From positions 2,559,961-2,588,241 of the forward strand of contig LSYV01000005.1 of assembly GCA_001584585.1 (NCBI GenBank): a DNA stretch of 28,281 nt, written 5' to 3'. Origin of the DNA: Gonium pectorale (lineage: Eukaryota; Chlorophyta; Chlorophyceae; Chlamydomonadales; Volvocaceae). The notes beneath the pieces were generated by a model, which was not told the origin of the DNA, ran no database searches, and saw only the letters and a program-made list of their open reading frames with translations. Below, piece after piece: positions 20,581 through 28,281 of the stretch (the first letter of the stretch is position 1; every line of letters starts with the position of its first letter). The position numbers and the translations under genes are program-made.

Positions 20581-21215
20581 ATGCCATACCATCATTGCGA
20601 ATTAGGGTGTACACATCATGATTGCATTTTGCCCTCATTCACGTGTTAGAATAACCACTAATTGTAGTGAATGAATGACCAATGACCCGATGTGATGATG
20701 AGTCTCGCAGTCTGGTAGCCGTGCCAATCGCTTTCAGGGTTATGAGATCTTTGAATAGTAACAAGCATTTTCCGGTAATGGGTTTTGCCATACAGGGCGG
20801 TGTTGGACGGGGGCAGCGCAGGTCGGACCCACCATTCAAAGGTGGACTGTCTTTATATAGGTGGCGCCGAGTCATTGAGAGCATGACCGTACTTGAACAG
20901 GATCTGTTCTATAGGTCATACACCTGTCTGTGTTCTTCAACTCAGACAAGCTCCTCAACCCAGACGAAGATAGGCAGCCTCGGCGCCTGAGCGCTACGTA
21001 TGGGTGCAGTGGCTGTGACGCTGTCACAGACGCGCACCTCTGGATGAACGCCTCGCTGAGTCCATTCCACCGGCTGAGGTGGCGCACGGGGCATTCAGAT
21101 GGGTTTTTCTTACCCTTCATCCTTTTCATAGCTTTTTGCCCATTTCATACAATTAGATTTAATATGCCTCCGGTCGCAATGCCCGTAGCCGTTTGACAAT
21201 CATTTTGCCCTACTC
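20581..21215. other. AT-richer island flanked by an 11-bp direct repeat
   Basis: By eye this is clearly less GC-rich than its surroundings. CATTTTGCCCT occurs at 20625-20635 and again, perfectly, at 21201-21211, enclosing 565 bp. A small inverted repeat CATTCAC/GTGAATG sits just inside the left copy. A plus-strand frame at 20930-21110 reads like protein (FFNSDKLLNPDED, later AHLWMNASLSPFHRL) but I cannot identify it. A transposon remnant is one reading; I see no terminal inverted repeats. Confidence 0.4.
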
Positions 21216-21431
21216 TTCTGTGTGGAGTGCCTAACGATGCCCAGGCCCACGCCGTGTAGCGTCCAGCCCGGCCTATCTAGCTCGACTGGCCGCAGGGATT
21301 GGTTTGGCAGTCATGGGCGCCGGCCGTGGTGGAGTGGCGGGGTCATCACAGTGGGGGCGTTACCACGGCCGGCGGTGTTGACCGCGGAACATGACAAAAC
21401 AGAACCAGGGTCCAGGGAAGGTCACCTAATG

Positions 21432-21469
21432 CACACCTGAAGGTGTGACGTTGCCAGTAGGGCGCCGGG
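21432..21469 (-). repeat. dispersed small element, fragment E
   Basis: Plus-strand CACACC-TGAA-GGTGTG followed by GACGTTGCCAGTAGGGCGCC and GGG, matching copy A at 972-1009 almost base for base. The half with CCGTAGAGG and the T run is absent. The 6-bp stem is intact with one loop change. Confidence 0.7.
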
Positions 21470-23534
21470 TACATAGCATGGCGGATGACGGCCCCACTGC
21501 AGGCACTTCCACCCCTTGGTCCGCGCTCGCTGCACTGCTGCCCGCTGGGCAGGGCATCCGGCCAACATCACCCATACAACCTGAACTACTGTGTATGTTC
21601 TTGGCGCTGCTGGCCCCTGAAGTGAGGACCCTCTTCATCGGCTGAACGAATCCCCCCGGCAATAGATAGCTGACTGCGGAGCGCTTTGGTGGATCGCCTC
21701 ACACACCTGATGGCAAGGTCCGCGACGCGACTTGCTGTCTTCCGGGCAGGGCCAGCGACGGAGTCCTCGTCTCAGCCGGCCTAGAAAGCCGCGGAGGCTG
21801 CGGCCGAAGTCGTGGCTGCTCGTGCTAGGGTTCCATGACATCTGCTGTCCGTGATTGGGGCGATTGGGTGCCTCCCAACGTGTCAGCCTCCGTGCCAGCA
21901 CGTCCATTCGCCTGGTCTTTGCCGCCTGCCTGCCTTCGGCTCAGTGCTCCTCTTGAGACTCCACGCCGGTCCCATGTTGGCGTCCCGGGTGTCGCGTGCC
22001 ACCGCTGGCACCGGTAAATCTTGGTACCACCGTCCCCCGCATCATGTGGGGGCTGCGCCACACCTGTACGGCAGCGTGAGCCTCAGGGGCGCTGGCACCG
22101 GTAACATGTGGGCGGATCCGGCGTTTCCCATCTTGAAAGCAGACCTTTGCCGGTTGGAAGAATGGGGATGGGCAAGGGCGGCGCCAAGAACTGGCACGGG
22201 CCACCTTTGGGCCCTGACAGGAGGCCTCAAAGCCCTCAACACCGGACTCATCCGGCCCTTCTGCAAGATTGATAGCTTGTCGCCGGCGGGCCCGCGCGGT
22301 CAAACGTTCTCCCTGTACCAGCCGGCACACCTGCCCGGTGCCCGCCCACCTACTCCACCACCACCGCCGGTACCAGCCGGCCTGGTGTTCCCTCATGGGG
22401 ATGCGCAACTTGGCGGCGCTGGCCGTGTGACATCCTCGCACCCGTCGCAAACCTCGCAATTCCATCCAAAGCTTTAGTCTGCCAGTGCCTTCCTATTACG
22501 TCATGTGCCGCTATGTGCGGCTCCAGCGCTCCGCCGCTTGAGTCGTTACGTGCGGCCTCTGGTCGGGATGGACCACCGTACTGCCGTACAGCACCTGTGT
22601 GCAAAGCCATGTCCTGTGATCCCAAAGTGAAGTTACATCACTATCGTAGGTTCCCTCCGTTCGATTGGAGCCCATGTGGAGGCAACGGCACATCACCGAA
22701 TGATTTCATGCAAGGACAACCACAGACACGACACAGCTATGATTAGGAAGACCAGCGCGACCCCTCCATACCTTTCTCATACTGGGTACGGGCTACGGCG
22801 GTGTTGCCCAGCGTCCCAAGCCCGAGCCGGGCGCTCTGGCAACTGGCAAGCCCTCCATGCATTACCCGCCTTTTGCAGACGCGAGTAGCCGAGTACATAC
22901 ATGGCTCACTCGGCCAGGGCTCCTGTGGGCCCGCGGGTCACTGCAGCTATGCGGCGGGGCTAAAACGACACGCTTTTCAACATGCCCAACATGCCAGCAA
23001 TAATGCCTCCCCATGGGCACCAACAGCAAAATAACCTGGAATACCCGCGCGAGGGCCCGGCTCGCAGCACCGACCCACGGGTCACCCATCACGACACAAC
23101 AGCTAGTCGCCCCGGAGCGCAACTCGTTTCCACTGCACGGGGCTGGTGGAAGGCAACTTACCGCAACGGAGGTGACAGATGCACACACACACGCGCGCGC
23201 AAACAGACAGACTGAGCGCAGATGACGCCGACGGACATATTCCCGAGAAGAGAGCGAGGGGCGATCAAGCAGCCGGAGACGACAACAGTTCACCAGATCA
23301 CCACGCCGTATCGGCTCTTGCCGCGTTGAAGGGCACTAACCTCCCAAGTCCCTGCCTGCCCCTGTCCAGTAAGAGCGCAGGAGCTGGGTATAACGCACGT
23401 GCAGAGTTAAGTGGATAGGCACCAGCGTGCAGAGCATGTGGCGCATCAGGGAGCGCGTATCAGTCATGTGAGGGCGAGTGCTGTGCGTGCGGCGATGAGA
23501 AGGGGCAGAGGAAATAAATACGCCCCTCCCAGCC

Positions 23535-23562
23535 AGCTGGAGTTGATCGAACCACTCCAGCT
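23535..23562. repeat. 9-bp perfect inverted repeat
   Basis: AGCTGGAGT and ACTCCAGCT are separated by a 10-base loop. It could form a hairpin in DNA or RNA, or be a protein-binding palindrome. The loop contains TTCGATC when read on the minus strand, but no tRNA fold can be built around it. Confidence 0.6.
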
Positions 23563-23819
23563 AGCTGAGCACCTATCCCTTGCGGCGCTCAGTAATGCAC
23601 GTCCACGTGAGGACAGCGCTCGACAGTAGTGCTCCGTTCCCACGTACGTGGCTGCCGTCCGGTGCGATACAGACGTCCTTTTACCACGCGCGCGGAATGC
23701 ACGCCCCCGAACCCACAATCCCACATCCCACAGCCGCCCAGACCCGCATCGCACCCGATGTGGACCGCACGCCACACCCCATCCATACTACTCCCATGCG
23801 CCCGAGCACCGCGCAACGC

Positions 23820-23900
23820 TACATCAATCAATCAGACAATCAATTAATGCGTCAATCATTGGACCAATTAATCGTCTACATGTATTAATCGTACTTTCCA
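23820..23900. other. AT-rich stretch with ATCAAT/AATTAAT repeats
   Basis: A short AT-rich patch in GC-rich surroundings, made of repeated ATCAATCAAT and CAATTAAT words. It lies about 215-295 bp beyond the stop codon of the minus-strand secreted-protein gene, so it may be part of that 3' UTR or a small insertion. Confidence 0.45.
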
Positions 23901-24114
23901 TTAACGCGCGTACGTCGACAGTGGAGTGTGCCGCCTACGTTGCCGGCTGGCGCTGGAGGGCACTGCACGCATTACCGGGCGTGGGATGACGACCCACCCA
24001 AGAATAAGAAGAAGCCTGCGACACGCGCTCTACGGTCCCGGTCCGTCCCCACACGAGCGGGACGTGCTGAGCAGCATATGTACGGCGTGCGGGCTCATGT
24101 GATCTCATGTGGCC

Positions 24115-27100
24115 TCATACGGGCGGCAGGGCGCGCCTGCAGGCTGAGCCCTCCACGAACGGGCTCAGCGCCATGGGCGACGAGTCCTTGGTCCGCTCCA
24201 GGAGCACCTCCTGCGTCCCCGGCTTGACGACCACCAGCTTCGTGCCGCACAGCATCCCCGTCGCCGACACGAACGACTCCAAGCCGGCAGGCTCCCCAAG
24301 CACCGCCACCAGCTCCCGCGCCCTGGCGACCGCGAGCTGCGCCGTGACGTTGAACTGCAGCCGGCCGTTGCTGGCGGCGCGCACCGGGCAGCCGCCGGCG
24401 CCGGCGCCGTCCCCCACCGGCGGCTGCAGCGCGAAGTGCACGCCGCTCTGCCAGCCGCGCGCCTCAAAGTCGAGCCGCATACCCCGCACCATGTCCGCAC
24501 ACAGGCCGGGGATCATGGACGCGGCGACGCGCTGCTGGCTGCCGAGCGCCGCTGGCGCGGTGATGACAAAGACGCGAAGCTGCGTCAGGGCCGCCGAGGG
24601 AGCTGGCCGCGGGGATGCGCCGGCGGCGCCGCCGGCCGGTGGAGGCTGCCGGGGCGCCGGCGTCGGTGAGGGCGGCGGCGAAGGGCTCCTGAGGCGTGCA
24701 GCAGGTGGCGGCGGCGTAGGCGGCCGTGTCGTACTCGCCCCGGAAGGCTGCAGCGCCAACGGCGGCGGCAGCAGGGCCGGCGGCGGCGGCGGCGGGCCTC
24801 TCAGGGCCGTGGGGCGGCAGCAGAGCTCCTGTGGGTCCGGACAGGCGGCGGAGAGCGAGCTGCCGCTTGGCACGTCGGTGATATCCGTGCTGGAGCCGCA
24901 GGGCAGACCGATAGCCGCTGCGTACTCTGGGAACTGCCCAAAGAGGAGCATTCCAAAAGCCCTCGAGTAGGACGTGTTGCCGCCGAACCGCACCCGCACC
25001 AGCAGCTGATGACGGCTGCCGCCAGCGGGTGCGGGTGCAGGTGCGGCTGCGCCCAGGGTGTCAACGCTGCATCCCGCAATGTCGAGCTGCCTGCGAGCAA
25101 CAGCAATGGCGCACGCGCGTCGCATAAAGGCGTGTTTTCTTCCGGCGACAGCACGTGGAATCGCGCTGTACGACAAGCCAAGAAACACGACGGTTTCCGC
25201 ACGTAGCGTAGCGTAGTAGCGGAAACCGAGGTTTCCTGCGTTCGGCTGGCAAGCGTGTATGCACTTCGGTGCTGTCCGGTAGTACGGCAGTACGAGACCG
25301 GTAGGCCTGGGTCCTTAGGCTGTCGCACCGGTCGGTGCTAGCTAATTCGCGAGTTTCCTTTTGTCAGGTCTGACACCGCCGGGCCGGACTGAGCCATACT
25401 ACGTTACAGTCCCTGGCCAGTCTCGGCTCGGTGGATCAGGGCTCGCCCCCCACCCCCCGCAAAAGGCTCTCTTTCTTGCTTGCAGGTACCCCCTCTCCGC
25501 GGCGGAGCCGCGGCTAAGCGACGCAATGCGCAATGCTGGAAACGCTCTTCGGCAAGCAAACTGTGCACCGTACGGGCCTTAGCGCGAGCGCGGCTTTCGT
25601 CATGCATGCGCCGCCGCGGCGTAGCACGTGTGCCATGTGCACAATGCAGCATAACCTGGGGCGGGCTAAAGCCTACTGTGAGGCTGGCGCGCCTACCGTA
25701 CCCGCCTTCCGCATCCGGTAAGGAACAGAATGAGCCAACTGCAAGGCAGTCAGTTTAGGCGTATCCGACTTACCCCGTGAAGAACAGCATGAGGGGCGCC
25801 AGGGCAGAGTACACCCTGTCGCACACGTTGGGCTGGAACGCTGTGGCAGACTGCGTGGCGACGGTCACGATGGCCTGGAACGGCGGCGGCGCCGCCGGGG
25901 GAGGGAGGCCCGGGGGCCTCGGCGACGGCGGCGACGGCGGCGGCGGGGGGCGCAGAGGTGAGGAGCACAGAGCGTCCGCGAGCGAGAACCTGCAACGCAT
26001 GCGGACGGGCGCGTCTTCAAAGCGGGCAGGAAAGGGATACAAGGGCCGGCCATTATTCAGTCGCCGGTGCGAACGCCAGTATGGTTGGACGGGTGCAGGT
26101 TTAGGCGTCAGTTCCATACGGTACAAGAGCGTCAGGGGCACCAATAGTGTGCGGCACACGACTCGTGCCGTGCCGGCCGTCGCGCTTCAAGGACCAACCA
26201 TGACCAACGGGTGTCAGCCCGTGCGACACTTCTACAGGGAACCCTCGGCATGCACGCCCAGCGACCCACGACGCATACACGTTGACGGCTACACGCCCCA
26301 CCCCCGACGCCACGCCCTCGGACTGTGTGTACCCCCACCACCCCGAGTGCCCGTTCATGACTTCGGCGCCATCCGCACAGCCGCAGTGAGTAAGGGCACG
26401 CAGCAGGGGCGCGGCCCACGCAGCCCCGACGACCGAACACGCCCGCGTGCGCCCGCGCACGCACGTACCAGCACTCGTCTCCCGCACCCGGGTAGCCCGC
26501 CACGCAGAACGGCTGCGGCCTGGAGGGATCCCTCTGGCTGAGCGGCACCGGGCCGAGCACGCCGTTCCGGTTGTACACGCTGTCGGTGTAGCCGCCCACG
26601 GCGCCGCAGCCCGGGTCCAGCGATGCAAACATGTCGGCCCAGAAGCCGTCGGCGCCGAGGGACACGGAGGCGAAGAAGTAGCGCAGGTTTGCAGCGCTGT
26701 CGAAGAAGAAGTCCCACGTGACGCGCGCGCTGCCGCCGCCGTCAGCGCTGCCGCCGTCCACATTCACCACCTCGGCGCTGCACTGGGATCCCACCGTGCG
26801 GCCGCGGGTGTACGGCTTCGCTGCGCGGTTCCCCGCCTCGCAGTCGGCGTTGCCGAACGTGCGCCAGGCCACCAGGCTGGTCACGGATATGGATGCGGAG
26901 ACCGAGTAGTCGGGCGGCGGGCGAGGCCGGGGCGGCGGCCGGGGGGAGGGCGGCCGCGGCCGGGTCCGCAGCGGCGGCGACGGCGGCTGGGGTGGCGACG
27001 GCGGGGGGTTCTCGCAGGCGCGCGGGTCCAGGGCAAACTGCACCACGTTGCTGCGGCCGTTACTGCTGGACAGGAGGACCCGCTGCGGGGCGTCTTCGGC

Positions 27101-28139
27101 GCCGGGCGCCAGGGCGCAGGTGGCGAAGGGCACCTGGACGCTGTAGGCCGGGTACCCGATGGCGTTCACGGAGATGACGATGAAGAGGTTCCGTGCGCCG
27201 GAGATGTCGGCCGGGGGGCAGGCCGCGACGCCGGGCCGGCAGGTACAGGCCTCGCCCAGGCCGCGGTGCGCGGGGTTGATGTAGGAGAGGTTGGGGTCGC
27301 AGATGCGCTTCAGGTTGAGTACGAACGTGTGGCAGGCGTAGATGCCGTCGTACACCATGGGGTTCACGTACTGCTTGTACGACACCGTACGGGCGTCCGT
27401 CCAGACGTACAGGGAGCTGCTGACGCCCAGGAACAGGTCCTCGCCGGGGCTGCTCTCCGTAAGGTCGGGGGAGGGCTTGGCGTAGTACAGCTGCGTTCCG
27501 TTGACGGCCGCGGGCCGGATCGCCACCGTGACGTAGAGCAGTGACTGCGTGGAGTCGCTGTCGGCGCTGCTGTAGGTTCGGTAGATGTAAGCGTCCGCCA
27601 GGGGGGTGTCGGTGTCCCAGGAGGGGCTGTACATGTCTTTCAGCGGGACGCGCAGCACCCCGCCTTCCCCGCCGCACACATCCCGGCGGTACTCCTGTGG
27701 GCATGTGGCGGACGTGCACACAGCGTGGCGTCAGCATGCCGTACAAGGGTGCTTGACGTGCGCTGGGGAGGACGTTTATTGGAATGGAGAGGCTTTGGGG
27801 GCGGTCGGTTAAGCATACGCGGACGGCCCCCCACGGCGAGAGAGCGATGCCACGGTGCGGGACCGGGAGGTCGTCCCACGCTTACCGCATGTGGAACACG
27901 GCAAGCCAGCCAGCAAGGCCCACAGCGCTCAACGCCGGATAGATCTCCAAAACGCGCGCGCATACCAGGTGGCATGCACATCCACGGCAAAAAGGCCACG
28001 GCCAGGCTGTCACAGCCTCGGGCCGCATGCATGACACATGGCACGCACGTACCTTGCCGTACGGCCAGGTCAGGTTGGGGCCCGGTATGACGCAGATGTC
28101 GTAATTGGATCCACGGCGCCCGTAGTACTCGTCCACCGT
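24115..28139 (-). CDS. secreted modular protein with proline-rich spacers (5' part missing)
   Basis: Four minus-strand exons are visible: 28053-28139, 26469-27694, 25774-25989 and 24115-25165. All junctions agree in phase and are GT-AG (donors GTACGT, GTACGT, GTAAGT). They encode 859 residues up to the stop; the start and any signal peptide lie upstream of the window. Four Cys-containing globular segments are separated by three proline-rich spacers at about 258-292 (PPPSPPQPPSPP), 451-478 and 636-702. Hydroxyproline-rich spacers between folded domains are the layout of pherophorins and other volvocine wall and matrix glycoproteins. Five N-glycosylation sequons (NLT, NGT, NLS, NTS, NVT) also fit secretion. 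I do not see the typical pherophorin (DUF3707) signature, so the family name is not assigned. The last segment (about 703-859) resembles a Cys-paired domain sometimes found between pherophorin domains. The first listed exon is the least certain. Confidence 0.75.
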
Positions 28140-28281
28140 CTGCTCAACACAGGGGCACATTGTATGCACACACGGGTGCGCGCCAGGCCTCCCAATCAAT
28201 ATGCGTCGGGGCCTGTGCGTTCTCAATAGCCCCAGCAGCCATGCACTCGCGCCACGGCAGCCGTCCGCAAACGTAAGCGCC
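28140..28281. other. unresolved right edge (intron or further exon of the secreted-protein gene)
   Basis: The minus-strand gene continues to the right. The segment next to the acceptor at 28140-28142 is probably intron. An open stretch at the extreme edge could be coding (minus-strand CGRLPWREC is one possible reading), but no donor site fixes its frame, so I make no call. Confidence 0.3.

Larger units (their letters stand above)
20381..24114. other. large intergenic region
   Basis: About 3.7 kb without a supportable gene, between the RabGGTase stop and the stop of the minus-strand secreted-protein gene. Its left part is an AT-richer island (listed). It also holds a fragment of the dispersed element at 21432-21469, a strong inverted repeat at 23535-23562 and an AT-rich stretch at 23820-23900. 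Frames at 21851-22477 (+) and 21941-22465 (-) have no recognisable features. No TGTAA signal lies close behind the RabGGTase stop codon. Confidence 0.55.

Noticed and set aside
20381..20600. Leucine-rich repeat extension of RabGGTase alpha beyond 20380
   Set aside because: No leucine-rich repeat pattern or convincing exon follows; the frame ends at TGA after a family-like LDPLRRGYY tail.
23500..23560. tRNA-like TTCGATC on the minus strand
   Set aside because: No acceptor stem, D arm or anticodon arm can be built around it; the stem is a plain 9-bp hairpin.
26447..27544. 365-residue plus-strand frame
   Set aside because: Antisense shadow of the large exon of the secreted-protein gene; the minus-strand frame has sequons, Cys pattern and proline spacers and joins in phase to neighbours.
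1..28281. CRISPR array, bacterial operons or ribosome-binding sites
   Set aside because: Spliced eukaryotic genes with plastid-targeted products throughout; the repeat arrays have no spacer structure.

Overview
The window is GC-rich nuclear DNA from a green alga, most likely a volvocine or Chlamydomonas-like chlorophyte. The reasons are genes split by short GC-rich introns with pyrimidine-tract/CAG acceptors, plant-type proteins with plastid transit peptides, Ala/Gly/Pro-rich insertions, an F-box-like plus ankyrin-like protein typical of these algae, and a secreted modular protein with proline-rich spacers resembling algal wall proteins. There is no bacterial operon layout, and I see no tRNA, rRNA or CRISPR array.

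Layout from left to right. 1-871: two copies of a block built on an 83-bp minisatellite. 872-2835: non-coding, with three copies or fragments of a small dispersed element. 2836-4050 (+): DCP1, an mRNA-decapping co-activator in one exon. 4051-6573: DCP1 3' region and intergenic sequence. 6574-8423 (-): a five-exon gene for a probable plastid protein with a DnaJ-type CxxCxGxG zinc-finger pair and a coiled coil. 9252-11373 (+): a two-exon F-box-like/ankyrin-like protein. 11374-14240: non-coding and repeat-bearing. 14241-16287 (-): a four-exon plastid DNL-type zinc-finger (HSP70 escort-like) protein. 16537-20380 (+): nine-exon Rab geranylgeranyltransferase alpha subunit. 20381-24114: non-coding, with an AT-richer island and repeats. 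24115-28139 and beyond (-): the 3' part of a gene for a large secreted, Cys-containing, proline-spacer protein whose 5' end lies outside the window.

The genes do not form a pathway; they are ordinary neighbours in a eukaryotic genome. Two pairs are divergent: the zinc-finger gene with the ankyrin gene (828 bp between starts), and the DNL gene with the RabGGTase gene (249 bp, a likely shared promoter). All multi-exon models were built by hand by matching splice-site phase and protein continuity.

The observations most worth checking are: a dispersed small element whose copies keep a C(UUCG)G hairpin with a compensatory stem change and a T-run at constant spacing; two apparent GC-AG introns in the RabGGTase gene, one competing with a fully canonical in-frame alternative; a DNL zinc finger with unusual CX4C spacing; and two proteins I cannot place in a named family (the plastid zinc-finger/coiled-coil protein and the secreted modular protein).
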